Shown here: piece by piece, positions 33,732 through 42,414 of the stretch
How positions within the stretch are numbered: the first letter of the stretch is position 1
Layout: each line of letters starts with the position of its first letter
From: Reichenbachiella sp. 5M10
GTDB lineage: Bacteria; Bacteroidota; Bacteroidia; Cytophagales; Cyclobacteriaceae
Direction: 5' to 3'
NCBI RefSeq assembly: GCF_002742335.1
Contig: NZ_MDGR01000007.1
Coordinates: 3,104,501 to 3,168,500, forward strand
Length of the DNA stretch: 64,000 nt
The notes under the pieces: model-generated
What the model was told of the DNA's origin: nothing
The model's database searches: none
What the model saw: the letters and a program-made list of their open reading frames with translations, nothing else
Position numbers and translations under genes: made by a program

Positions 33732-34484
33732 CTATTCCTTTTTATTTTTGGGCAACAGTCCAAATTTCATACCCTTTTCGCGCACCCCATCAATCAACAG
33801 TGGCAAAGCCTCACACGTAGCATCTACTCGCTCATGCAGCAGTACAATCGCACCGTTATCGATACGGCCTACAAGCTGTTTGACCCTGTCGTCATTCAAA
33901 GCCACCGCCGTATCATAGGTTCGCACAGACCAACCGACCGTTTTCAATTTATTTTCGTTGATTACTTGTGCTATACTGGGATTGGTCACTCCAAATGGAG
34001 GTCTAAAATACAACTCCTCTTCCCCTGTCAGGTCCGACAAATAGCGCTGTGCTTTCATAATATCACGAGACAGATTTTTCCCTAGTTTAAAGCCAAAACC
34101 ATGGTTGTGTGCATACGTGTGCCCGCCTATCGCATGCCCTTCATCGATGATGCGCTGTGTGATTTCGGGATATGCCTGGATGTTTTTCCCTATTAGAAAG
34201 AACATCGCCTTCACTCCTTTTTCTTGCAGTACGTCTAGTACAAGGGGGGTATTGGCAGGATGTGGGCCATCATCAAAAGTCAGCATGACTGCATCATTCG
34301 GCAAGCGATGTATGGCAGACACGAAAAAATCGGCTCGAATCATCATCGACATCCCAAACATCAAGGACATAAACATTCCCAACAACACACACATCGCAAG
34401 CAAGACATACTCAGTACTCAACCAAAAAGGCAGACTGATCTCTACACATACAAACACCAACAATGTGAGCCCAAACTTAGACAC
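33732..34484 (-). CDS. Polysaccharide deacetylase family protein in the pigment operon
   Basis: A 250-residue carbohydrate esterase 4 protein with an N-terminal pair of membrane helices (about residues 5-50) that anchor it in the inner membrane. Motifs VMLTFDDGPHP, GGHTYAHN and FRPPFG are intact. Start is a GTG at 34484; the reading frame overlaps the upstream ketosynthase-like gene by eight bases. Its role in pigment production is not established; deacetylation of a sugar head group added by the cluster glycosyltransferase is one guess. Confidence 0.85.
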   Translation of the reverse strand: MSKFGLTLLVFVCVEISLPFWLSTEYVLLAMCVLLGMFMSLMFGMSMMIRADFFVSAIHRLPNDAVMLTFDDGPHPANTPLVLDVLQEKGVKAMFFLIGKNIQAYPEITQRIIDEGHAIGGHTYAHNHGFGFKLGKNLSRDIMKAQRYLSDLTGEEELYFRPPFGVTNPSIAQVINENKLKTVGWSVRTYDTAVALNDDRVKQLVGRIDNGAIVLLHERVDATCEALPLLIDGVREKGMKFGLLPKNKKE

Positions 34485-35412
34485 GCCTCAAGATCATGAT
34501 ACTGCTAAATTCCCTATCGCTCACGTTGATCACTGCAGCATAATCCCCAACCGACGCTTGTGCCCGTAGGGCATCATACGCCAAATGAAAACCCAATGCA
34601 GAACTACTAAAATACCTACCCACCACATCGGTATATACGACATGCGACCATGACAATTCCTGATTCAAAGTTTCATTGTAGCCTACGTATCTTTCTATTG
34701 CCACAGATTCATGAAGCCCATATTCCTCGAGGACGGCACGATACTGAGATTCCAACTCACCTGTGTCTACCATACGGACACTCACGATTTCAACATCCGT
34801 TTTCTCCTCAGTCAACACAAAGAATGAACATCCCTCGGACAATTGAGACTTAATTTCTTTGGGCCACAGCATCCGATCTGCCAGTTCTTCTACGGTATCT
34901 ATTTTCTCGTCGACAGCTCCGAGTAGTACCGATGTATCTCCCTCGTGCAGACGCAGCTTGGCGTCCATCAATGCATACTCAAACGACAAGCCCTTTTGGA
35001 TGTGCGTCATGTTATAGCTCTGATTTTTATGAAGCAAGGCTATTTGACCTGAGACTGCATTGTGTCCGGACTGGATAAATGCCGTTGGAGGAATCAAACT
35101 ATCTTCTTCTGCGAGGATCGAAGTTTTGAGGAATTTTTCTGTATCTGCTAGACAACCTAGTCCTGACCCTACGATGATCGAACTCGTCTTTTCCAGATTG
35201 GCTTTGGTCATGGCAGCTTGACTACTCGCCAAAGACATTTTCATCAATTTGGATGCCCGGCGTATCATCGCAGGAGTGATGTATTCTCGGTAGCTCGGCT
35301 CGATCAGCGATCTTTCAATGACCCCTTCTGAGAGTTGATCGTTTAGGTTTTCACCCAAAAATCCATCCAAGCAAGAAATCGACACTGCTGACTTGACAAA
35401 TACTTTTTTCAT
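34477..35412 (-). CDS. Ketosynthase-like protein lacking the active-site Cys (chain-length-factor-like)
   Basis: A 311-residue thiolase-fold protein related to beta-ketoacyl synthases but shorter. In the segment aligning with the KS active site (NMTHIQKGLSFEYALMDA against NTISTACSSAANAIMLGA of the neighbour) no Cys is present, and the later His motifs are lost. This is what is known for chain-length factors in type II polyketide and aryl polyene systems, which pair with a competent KS. The partner is probably the adjacent KS at 35409-36587, with which it overlaps by four bases. Confidence 0.8.
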   Translation of the reverse strand: MKKVFVKSAVSISCLDGFLGENLNDQLSEGVIERSLIEPSYREYITPAMIRRASKLMKMSLASSQAAMTKANLEKTSSIIVGSGLGCLADTEKFLKTSILAEEDSLIPPTAFIQSGHNAVSGQIALLHKNQSYNMTHIQKGLSFEYALMDAKLRLHEGDTSVLLGAVDEKIDTVEELADRMLWPKEIKSQLSEGCSFFVLTEEKTDVEIVSVRMVDTGELESQYRAVLEEYGLHESVAIERYVGYNETLNQELSWSHVVYTDVVGRYFSSSALGFHLAYDALRAQASVGDYAAVINVSDREFSSIMILRRV

Positions 35413-36587
35413 ACTTTAGAAAATATCAATGAGGTACTGTTGCCTCCAAACCCAAAAGAATTAGACATGACCGTCTGTATCTCCTTTTTGCGGTATGCAA
35501 CAACTGGAGTTCGCTCACTCGCGACCATCTTGTTCTTCCAATTGAGCGTTGGGAACACACAGCCGTGCATGAGGCTCAATATCGAATAGACCGCTTCGAT
35601 CCCACCAGCCGCTGCTAGGGTATGCCCTGTATGAGCTTTGGTCGAACTAAAATCCAACTCTACCCCTTCGAACACACGATCAATAGCACTCAATTCCGAA
35701 TCGTCGTTGTTGCGTGTCGCTGTGCCATGAGCATTGAGATAGTCGATATCCTGGGGGCGCAAATCTGCCAATTCGAGTGCTTCCAGCATCGCCAATGCAG
35801 CTCCATCCCCAGCAGGAGAAGTCCCTGTCTGGTGGTAGGCATCATTGGTATTGGCCCAACCTTGGCATAATCCCAATTTCTTATGCCCGGATACTTTTAT
35901 ACTTTTTTCGTTTTCCAACAGCAGAAACCCTGCTCCTTCACCGAGATTCAATCCGACGCGACCTTCGTCAAATGGACGACAGTGCTCCTTGTCATAAATC
36001 ATCAATGAGCCAAATCCATCCACAGTAAAATCCGTCAGTGCATCTGTACCACCTACCAGCACACGATCTAGTATGCCAGCCTGAATCATCCGTGCACCTA
36101 GCATGATGGCATTGGCTGCCGAAGAGCATGCCGTAGAGATAGTATTGACGTATTCTTTGATACCAAACTGACTGTTGACTAGGTGTGTGACAGTCCCCAA
36201 GTCATGGGTCATCAACTGCTGAATTTGTGACGCATCGTCTTCCAAATATAGCGAAGCAAAATATCGCTCACTCAGATCCATTCCTCCTGTCGTAGTGCCG
36301 TTGATGAGCCCTGTTTTCAACATAGAATCGACCACTGAGTCTCCCCAAGCTTCGCGACTCGCTAGCATGGCCAGCAATGCCGTACGAGGCACTTGAGACT
36401 CCAGCTCAAGCCCCAAAATATTCTTAAGTTCTACATCTGACTTTTTGAGACGGCCTTTGAGCGCAGACCCCTTGCGGGTCTCACAACTCTCGATACCTGT
36501 AGTACCTGTCTGCAGGGCACGGAGGTTTGCCTCCACACCTATGCCCAAGGCTGACACTACACCGATCCCTGTCACGTATACATTCAT
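35409..36587 (-). CDS. Beta-ketoacyl-ACP synthase (KS, FabF-like)
   Basis: A 392-residue condensing enzyme. Catalytic residues are Cys154 (TACSSAANA), His287 (NAHGTATRNND), Lys317 and His322 (KAHTGHTLAAAGG). It catalyses decarboxylative condensation of malonyl-ACP with the growing chain. It sits between an ACP gene (one-base TGATG overlap) and the Cys-less KS-like gene (four-base overlap), so a KS/CLF heterodimer like ApeO/ApeC is likely. The ATG at 36587 gives the typical MNVYVTGIGVVSALG start. Confidence 0.93.
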   Translation of the reverse strand: MNVYVTGIGVVSALGIGVEANLRALQTGTTGIESCETRKGSALKGRLKKSDVELKNILGLELESQVPRTALLAMLASREAWGDSVVDSMLKTGLINGTTTGGMDLSERYFASLYLEDDASQIQQLMTHDLGTVTHLVNSQFGIKEYVNTISTACSSAANAIMLGARMIQAGILDRVLVGGTDALTDFTVDGFGSLMIYDKEHCRPFDEGRVGLNLGEGAGFLLLENEKSIKVSGHKKLGLCQGWANTNDAYHQTGTSPAGDGAALAMLEALELADLRPQDIDYLNAHGTATRNNDDSELSAIDRVFEGVELDFSSTKAHTGHTLAAAGGIEAVYSILSLMHGCVFPTLNWKNKMVASERTPVVAYRKKEIQTVMSNSFGFGGNSTSLIFSKV

Positions 36588-36838
36588 CAGGCTTGATTCT
36601 CTTCGATGTATTTGGCTAGGCTATTGATAGAATGAAAAATCTCCTTGGCTTCCTCTGGGTTGCCTACTTTGAGATTATAACTATTGTCCAGAATCACAAT
36701 GATTTCGAGAGCATCAATCGAATCCAACCCTAACCCTTCTCCAAACAAAGGGGCATCGTCTTTGATCTCCTCAGGAGTCACCTCTTCCAGATTCAACTGC
36801 TCTATTAACTTTTCTTTCAGTTCTAATTTTAAATCCAT
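36587..36838 (-). CDS. Acyl carrier protein
   Basis: An 83-residue carrier protein with the 4'-phosphopantetheine attachment site GLGLDSIDALEI, Ser40. The acidic helical character is standard for ACPs. It is one of two ACPs in the operon (the other at 40220-40468), matching the two ACPs of the E. coli aryl polyene system. It would carry the starter or the growing polyene. Modification is probably by the holo-ACP synthase encoded at 52759-53130. Confidence 0.93.
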   Translation of the reverse strand: MDLKLELKEKLIEQLNLEEVTPEEIKDDAPLFGEGLGLDSIDALEIIVILDNSYNLKVGNPEEAKEIFHSINSLAKYIEENQA

Positions 36839-36849
36839 ATGCTAAAATA

Positions 36850-37407
36850 TTATTCCTTTTCTACAAGGTACAATTGTAACTCAAACTCCTCCTGCAGGAC
36901 TTCCACCCAGCCACCGATTACAGCCTTGGCTTTGTTTTGGGCAAACCACACTTGATTGGTTTTCATCCACTGCTCTAGGTCAAAACAATCCTTCAACAAA
37001 AACAGGTTTTCCCCGTACCATTTGTTGCGAATGGCTATTTCGCCCAACACAATATTAGGCAATGTATATACAAAATTGGCGGGGCTAGCGGCTTTTCCTT
37101 CATTGATATTTTGCTGATGTGCCCAGTCAGTATCAAGGCTCGCAGATGCATTTTGAAAATGCAATGCCAAGTCGTCTTCGCCAAAGCGGGACAAATCCAT
37201 TTTAGAGCGAACCATCTCTACTCCTAACACACCCATTTTGGACAGGTTGTCCATTTTGTGAAATTTAGGATAATCTAATTTCAGCCATTTGTACATCGCC
37301 GATAGCCGTCCCTTCAGGGTACCGTCATGTGCAGGTTCAGGCTGTGATTGACCGTCGATTTGCCAATCGTCCTTGGTCCAACTGATGTATATTTTCTGTA
37401 CTCCCAT
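36850..37407 (-). CDS. Short ketosynthase-like protein (Ketoacyl-synt_2/chain-length-factor type), no catalytic Cys
   Basis: A 185-residue protein matching the N-terminal KS-like family used as chain-length factor in aryl polyene clusters. Recognisable segments are DYPKFHKMDNLSKMGVLGVE, LHFQNASASLDTDW and SPANFVYTLPNIVLGEIAIR; the last aligns with the KS active-site helix but has no Cys. It is only about half a normal KS in length, without the C-terminal His motifs. The ATG at 37407 shares one base with the stop of the KS gene upstream, its likely partner. Confidence 0.78.
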   Translation of the reverse strand: MGVQKIYISWTKDDWQIDGQSQPEPAHDGTLKGRLSAMYKWLKLDYPKFHKMDNLSKMGVLGVEMVRSKMDLSRFGEDDLALHFQNASASLDTDWAHQQNINEGKAASPANFVYTLPNIVLGEIAIRNKWYGENLFLLKDCFDLEQWMKTNQVWFAQNKAKAVIGGWVEVLQEEFELQLYLVEKE

Positions 37408-38504
37408 CACATTTTTTGAATGATCGCTGCAGCATTGCACCCTCCAAATCCCGAAGTTGTCTTGAGCAGCATATCTATGGCCATTTCCGTATGATCTAGT
37501 ACCACATTGATTTTTTCTGTCGTACCTGGCTCTTCACAACCCAAACTTTTCAGCATCACCCCCACATCCATTGCATGCATAGACACTACCAATTCAAGAA
37601 GACCCGCTGCCCCTAGTGTATGTCCAAAGTACCCCTTCATACTCTGTACAGGTTTGTTGGCCAAGCCACTTCTGTGGAAAGCGATGGATTCCATGTCATC
37701 GTTGTAGCGAGTAGCAGTTCCATGAGCAGAAACTGCATCGATTTCTTCTGGCATCACTCCCGACTGTTTGCATGCCTTTTGGATTGCGCGATACAAACCT
37801 TCACCCGTTCGTGATGGGCCCGATATATGATTGGCATCATTGGCCGTCGCTCCACCCAAAACTCTTTTTGGTTGTCCTGCAAAAAGAGTCGATTGCCTAG
37901 ACACTACAGCACTCACTACAGCCTCTCCCAATGAAAGCCCCGTTCGATGGGCATCAAAAGGCTTGCAAGCCTCATCACTCAATGCCATGAAAGATTCAAA
38001 ACCTTTGCAGGTGAACTCCGAAAATACATCGCCTCCTAGCACCAGCACATGGTCATAAGTCTCCGTCTCCACATAATCATGTGCCATCACTACACCGAGC
38101 AAACCCGAAATACAAGCATTGGATACGACCTCTACATCCAGAGGTACTGACAGATGCTGGGCCACCACTTCAGCAACATGCTGTGGTCGCACCTCTTTGC
38201 TCAGCCCAGTTGCCAAACGATCGATATCACCTTTGGTCGTACAAAAGATCAAAAGCCATTTCCCAGTCATCTCTTTGATTTGAGACATACTTTGCTGGCA
38301 AGTTTGCACGGCCAAAGACTCCAACTTCGTAAGCCCATCCCTATGCATGATATCCGTCATGACTCCCACAGGGACATTCAAAGGAGCAAAACTCACCTCG
38401 CTGTGAACCTTCAGAGAAGATTCTCCCTTGTGCATCGCCTCAAAATTCTTGGCGACTGTGTCTCCAAGTGGAGAAATGATATTTGCAGCTCCTATGTAAC
38501 TCAT
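37407..38504 (-). CDS. Beta-ketoacyl-ACP synthase (KS)
   Basis: A 365-residue condensing enzyme with Cys131 in VSNACISGLLG, His261 in SAHGTATRYND and His295 in GYFGHTLGAAG. Its sequence is clearly more divergent from FabF than the other two KS of this cluster. It pairs with the short Cys-less protein downstream (one-base overlap). The ATG at 38504 gives the family start MSYIGAANIISPLGD and overlaps the thioesterase stop by four bases. Confidence 0.9.
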   Translation of the reverse strand: MSYIGAANIISPLGDTVAKNFEAMHKGESSLKVHSEVSFAPLNVPVGVMTDIMHRDGLTKLESLAVQTCQQSMSQIKEMTGKWLLIFCTTKGDIDRLATGLSKEVRPQHVAEVVAQHLSVPLDVEVVSNACISGLLGVVMAHDYVETETYDHVLVLGGDVFSEFTCKGFESFMALSDEACKPFDAHRTGLSLGEAVVSAVVSRQSTLFAGQPKRVLGGATANDANHISGPSRTGEGLYRAIQKACKQSGVMPEEIDAVSAHGTATRYNDDMESIAFHRSGLANKPVQSMKGYFGHTLGAAGLLELVVSMHAMDVGVMLKSLGCEEPGTTEKINVVLDHTEMAIDMLLKTTSGFGGCNAAAIIQKM

Positions 38505-38932
38505 CCCTCTATCCAATCAACCTGGTTCATCCACTCGGTATAAAACTCCGGATAGGACAATTCTAATTCTTTGTTTTCCGCATGCAAAAACACCTGTTCA
38601 GTACGCCCTTTGCAACTAATTCGATCTGTTTCCAGGTTCCATACCTCGTACTCATGGATGAGTTTGGCGGATCTGCTTTTAATCAAGCGGCAGGTGATTC
38701 GAATGTTCTCCCCAAAAGTGATCGGAGACTTGTAGTCAATCGCTACTTTGACGATCGGCACAAAAAATCCGTGCGACGCAATATTCATATAGGACATGCC
38801 GCAGCACTCTCCAAGTCTCTCACGGCCGTCTTCAAAATACTTGAGATAGTTGCCGTGCCAAACGACACCCATCGCGTCCACTTCCGAAAACCTTGCTCTC
38901 ACCGATATACTCTCTTCGATATATTCCATCAC
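38501..38932 (-). CDS. Acyl-CoA/acyl-ACP thioesterase (4HBT, YbgC-like)
   Basis: A 143-residue hot-dog thioesterase. The FSEVDAMGVVWHGNYLKYFED segment is the 4-hydroxybenzoyl-CoA thioesterase/YbgC active-site motif, with the catalytic Asp at about residue 19. Within the operon it may release the finished chain from ACP or remove stalled acyl groups; aryl polyene clusters generally encode one. Two ATGs (38932 and 38929) are possible. It overlaps its neighbours by four bases on each side. Confidence 0.87.
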   Translation of the reverse strand: MMEYIEESISVRARFSEVDAMGVVWHGNYLKYFEDGRERLGECCGMSYMNIASHGFFVPIVKVAIDYKSPITFGENIRITCRLIKSRSAKLIHEYEVWNLETDRISCKGRTEQVFLHAENKELELSYPEFYTEWMNQVDWIEG

Positions 38933-39357
38933 CCTTGTTGGATCATAATTTTCATTTCACAGTGGGCCAAAGGCTGACCATCCTCCTCACTACTGCCTGA
39001 GATGATCATGATCCCCATCACGTCATTTTTGATCGTCACGGTAGTACGAATTTTACTACCCACCTTGGGGCGCTGTACTATTGAGACTTTGCTGACCGCA
39101 CCGATAAATCCCAAAGGAACTGGTATTTGCTGCTGGTGACACTCATACCCAGCTTTGGCAGCTACTGTCTGAGCAATATTCTCAATCAACCCGGATTCAG
39201 TCATCTCTCCCTCATACACAAACATATTGTCCTCCCTCACCTCTAGCTGAGAGATCACTTCCACATCTGTACACGTCAAGAGTTCATCGATCATGACGAT
39301 AGGAGCTTTCTGAGGGATATATTCAGTGATTCGGTCTCGGTTGATTAGTGCTTTCAT
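38929..39357 (-). CDS. Hot-dog 3-hydroxyacyl-ACP dehydratase-like protein (ApeP-like)
   Basis: A 142-residue hot-dog protein. YIPQKAPIVMIDELL and LIENIAQTVAAKAGYE match the dehydratase-like family found in aryl polyene clusters; the latter segment includes the Glu and Gln of the FabA/FabZ active helix, while the HFPxxPxxPG loop is missing. It is probably the partner or counterpart of the FabZ-like enzyme at 32744-33118, paralleling E. coli ApeI/ApeP. Overlaps by four bases on both sides. Confidence 0.82.
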   Translation of the reverse strand: MKALINRDRITEYIPQKAPIVMIDELLTCTDVEVISQLEVREDNMFVYEGEMTESGLIENIAQTVAAKAGYECHQQQIPVPLGFIGAVSKVSIVQRPKVGSKIRTTVTIKNDVMGIMIISGSSEEDGQPLAHCEMKIMIQQG

Positions 39358-40220
39358 GAATGATGAAAAAAGTTATAATAATTGAACCAATGGTCAGGAA
39401 TCTCCCTTACCTTCTGCTCCAAAGCAGCTGCAAAATGCTGTGCAATTTCTTCAGGTTTCTTTCGGTCGACTTCTGGCACATGTGCAGTGAAATGATAATT
39501 AAATTTGCTTTGTTTGTGAGCAAATACAAAGGCGAAAGGAGCTTTTAATTTGGAGACAAGCTGAAAAGGTCCCGAAGGAAACAATGCTTTTTGGTCAAAA
39601 AAATCAAGATCATAAGTCGGCGCACCAGTCATGAATCGATCAGCATGCATACACAAGATCTCTCCTCGCTTCAACACTTCATAAATCTTTATCAAGTGGC
39701 CAAGCCCTTCTCCTTGCACAATCACCTCATAACTCTGCGCTCCTTGTCTAGACAAAAACTCTTTGATTTTTTCGTGCTCATTGTCATACATAAGTATGTT
39801 GATCTTACGATCAAATGAATTGAGCAATTGGCCAGCGATATCCCAATTGCCATAATGCCCCGAAATGAGGATGAGCCCCTTTCCTTCGTTGGCCATACTG
39901 AGCAAGTCTTCTTCACCCTGCTGAGTATAGCTAAATAGCTTCTTTTTGCCTGCGGCAAAAGCAATTTTGTCAAGAAGTGAGTGGGCAAGTTCGGAGAAAT
40001 TTCTACGAATGACTGGCAAGGACTCTTTTCGCGAAAGCTTCAGTGTCTTAGCGTAGAAATCAACAAGGGCCTCTTTGGGCCCTGCAGAAAACAAGAAATA
40101 ATAATAAGAAACGACTTTCAACAACAAGTAAGCCGCATGAATATTCGAAAATTTAAGTGTCCATACAATGATTTGATAACCCAGTAGGCTACCCTTCGTA
40201 CGTCCAGTCCATTTCGTCAT
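39354..40220 (-). CDS. LpxL/HtrB-type lipid acyltransferase
   Basis: A 288-residue member of the lysophospholipid/lipid A late acyltransferase family. The catalytic HX4D motif is SGHYGNWD (His122, Asp127), and an N-terminal hydrophobic stretch anchors it to the membrane. In E. coli this family adds secondary acyl chains to lipid A; in aryl polyene clusters a copy is thought to attach the polyene chain to a lipid acceptor. The acceptor here is unknown. It shares one base with the ACP stop upstream and overlaps the dehydratase start by four bases. Confidence 0.88.
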   Translation of the reverse strand: MTKWTGRTKGSLLGYQIIVWTLKFSNIHAAYLLLKVVSYYYFLFSAGPKEALVDFYAKTLKLSRKESLPVIRRNFSELAHSLLDKIAFAAGKKKLFSYTQQGEEDLLSMANEGKGLILISGHYGNWDIAGQLLNSFDRKINILMYDNEHEKIKEFLSRQGAQSYEVIVQGEGLGHLIKIYEVLKRGEILCMHADRFMTGAPTYDLDFFDQKALFPSGPFQLVSKLKAPFAFVFAHKQSKFNYHFTAHVPEVDRKKPEEIAQHFAAALEQKVREIPDHWFNYYNFFHHS

Positions 40221-40468
40221 TAGGCATGCTCGTGCTTGTTGACTATAAAGTCGTAAAAATCGTTGAGCGTACTGATAGATTTAAAATCCTCACCTGTCAC
40301 TTTGAATCCGAAGTGACTTTCGATCACCACGACCAAATCGACATAGTCTAAGCTATCCAAATCGAGGGTTTCGTGCAAAACACCGTTAGGATCAAGAGTA
40401 TCAACCTCCACTTCAAACTCCTCCGCCAAAAAACCATTTACAGTTTCTACTACTTCTTCTCTACTCAT
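40220..40468 (-). CDS. Acyl carrier protein
   Basis: An 82-residue ACP with attachment site TLDLDSLDYVDLV, Ser39. It differs enough from the ACP at 36587-36838 for the two to have separate duties, for example one for the aromatic starter and one for extension. The start is the ATG at 40468, eight bases inside the preceding KS gene; the longer frame reads through that gene. Confidence 0.92.
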   Translation of the reverse strand: MSREEVVETVNGFLAEEFEVEVDTLDPNGVLHETLDLDSLDYVDLVVVIESHFGFKVTGEDFKSISTLNDFYDFIVNKHEHA

Positions 40469-41675
40469 ACTTCTTAATAATAAGGGTTGAATTCGTCCCT
40501 CCAAAACCAAAGGAATTAGAGGCAATTGTGTTTAAGTTAGCATTTTTTGATTCTGCAATAATATTAAGATTTCGGGAAACTTCATCGGGATTCTCAAAAT
40601 TGATATTTGGAGCTATGAACCCGTTGCGCATCATAATCATACAATAAACGATCTCACTAGCTCCTGCCATCCAGCACTCATGTCCTGTCATAGATTTGGT
40701 AGAGCTCACCGGAGTCTTCCCTCCAAACACATCAAAAATAGCCTGTGCCTCAAACATATCTCCTTTTGGTGTCGAGGTGGCATGTGCATTGACATAGTCG
40801 ATTTCTTTGGCGCTAATATCGGCCATCTTGAGTGCTCGCGATATGGAGTCTACCTGTCCCTCCGTATTTGGGTTGGAGATATGATCCCCGTTGGAAGAGA
40901 AGCCGTACCCCGTCACCTCTCCCAAAATCGTCGCTCCTCTACGCTGTGCTGATTCCAAAGACTCAAGCACCACGGTCGCAGCACCTCCACTTGTGATCAA
41001 TCCATCACGGTCTTTATCAAATGGTCGTGAGGACTTGGCGGGTTCATCTTCGCGCATCGAAAAAACGCCCAAGCCATCAAAACTCCCAAAAGCGTACAAA
41101 TTAACCTCTTGAGCTCCTCCACAAATAATCATGTCCTCAAGACCCGACTTGATCAGGTGATACCCCACGCCAATCGCATGCGAACCCGAAGCGCAGGCCG
41201 CACTGATGGTAAAGTTGACTCCTCTCAACTTAAAAATAGTCGCCAGGTTCATATTAACTGTACTATTCATCGACTGAAAGATCGATCCAGACCCCACAAG
41301 CATGGTGTCTTTCTTGGCACGAATCGTATCCACAGCCTCTGTCACTGCCCCAGCAGTCGAGTCATTACCAAACAAAATCCCTGCTCGATTGTTGTCTAAA
41401 TAGTCTTGGGTAATGCCTGCCATTTCCAATGCTTCTTTGGTAGAAACATAAGCGTATCTAGCTTCTTCGGACATCCCCAGCCTCGCTCTACGGGACAAGT
41501 CCTTTTTCAGGTCAGGCTCCTCTATGATTCCTGTCAAGCAAGACCGATAACCAAACGGCTTTCGTTCCATATCCAACCCAATCCCACTTCTCCCTTCCTT
41601 AAGAGATTCGGTCACCTCCGCTACGTTTTTTCCTATACAAGAATAAATTCCATATCCACTGATCACCACTCTCAT
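40461..41675 (-). CDS. Beta-ketoacyl-ACP synthase (KS, FabF-like)
   Basis: A 404-residue condensing enzyme with Cys161 (SAACASGSHAIG), His298 (NAHATSTPKGD) and His332 (SMTGHECWMAG). It is a full-length FabF-type enzyme and the third competent KS of the operon. Placed after the ketoreductase and next to an ACP, it may perform the first condensation onto the aryl starter, as ApeR is thought to in E. coli; that assignment is inference. Five bases separate it from the ketoreductase. Confidence 0.93.
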   Translation of the reverse strand: MRVVISGYGIYSCIGKNVAEVTESLKEGRSGIGLDMERKPFGYRSCLTGIIEEPDLKKDLSRRARLGMSEEARYAYVSTKEALEMAGITQDYLDNNRAGILFGNDSTAGAVTEAVDTIRAKKDTMLVGSGSIFQSMNSTVNMNLATIFKLRGVNFTISAACASGSHAIGVGYHLIKSGLEDMIICGGAQEVNLYAFGSFDGLGVFSMREDEPAKSSRPFDKDRDGLITSGGAATVVLESLESAQRRGATILGEVTGYGFSSNGDHISNPNTEGQVDSISRALKMADISAKEIDYVNAHATSTPKGDMFEAQAIFDVFGGKTPVSSTKSMTGHECWMAGASEIVYCMIMMRNGFIAPNINFENPDEVSRNLNIIAESKNANLNTIASNSFGFGGTNSTLIIKKYE

Positions 41676-41679
41676 CTCT

Positions 41680-42414
41680 CTATGAATAAATCCCTCCGTT
41701 TATATTGATTACTTCACCTGTGATGTATGCTGCCTTGTCTGAAGCCAAAAACGACACCAAATCGGCCACTTCTTGTGCTTTGCCAAATCGATTCATCGGC
41801 ACCATTTGCTTCATCTCGTCCTCATTGAGATCTTGAGTCATGTCGCTAGTGATGAATCCTGGCGCTACTGCATTGACGGTTATTTTTCTCTTGGCGACCT
41901 CTTGTGCCAGTGCTTTGGTTGCGGCAATCATACCCCCTTTGGCTGCTGAATAGTTCACCTGCCCAGGCACACCTTTCAACCCTGACAGAGATGCCATATT
42001 GATGATACGTCCTGATCTGTTTCGCACGAAGTGCTGCAACAAATGTCTTGTCACGTTGTACATCCCTTTGAGACTGGTCTGTACTACGTCATCAAAATCC
42101 TGCTCTTCCATAAACACCATGAGATTATCTCTGGTGATCCCAGCATTGTTGACCAAAATTTCGATTTTCGATTCCTTATTGTCCGCAAGCCACTTGCTCA
42201 AGCACTTCTCCACTTCATCGTGGTTCTGCACCTGAAACTTCAAGAGTTCAGCTGTCCCGCCATTCTCTTCAATCTTTCTTTTGGTTTCGTTGGCCGCTGC
42301 ATCATTTGAGGCGTAGTTGATAATCACATGTACCCCCAAGTCTGCCGCCAAAGTCACTGCGACAGCACTACCTATACCTCTGGATGCACCAGTCACTAAT
42401 GCGCACTTTCTCAA
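41680..42414 (-). CDS. 3-oxoacyl-ACP reductase (FabG/ApeQ-like)
   Basis: A 244-residue short-chain dehydrogenase. NADPH-binding GASRGIG, the NNAG motif, and the catalytic Ser, Tyr and Lys in MASLSG and YSAAKGG are all present. It would reduce the beta-keto group after each condensation, ahead of dehydration. The start appears to be TTG at 42414, giving RKCALVTGASRGIG after the initiator; it overlaps the ammonia-lyase stop as TTGA. No ATG is available before the cofactor motif. Confidence 0.93.
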   Translation of the reverse strand: MRKCALVTGASRGIGSAVAVTLAADLGVHVIINYASNDAAANETKRKIEENGGTAELLKFQVQNHDEVEKCLSKWLADNKESKIEILVNNAGITRDNLMVFMEEQDFDDVVQTSLKGMYNVTRHLLQHFVRNRSGRIINMASLSGLKGVPGQVNYSAAKGGMIAATKALAQEVAKRKITVNAVAPGFITSDMTQDLNEDEMKQMVPMNRFGKAQEVADLVSFLASDKAAYITGEVININGGIYS

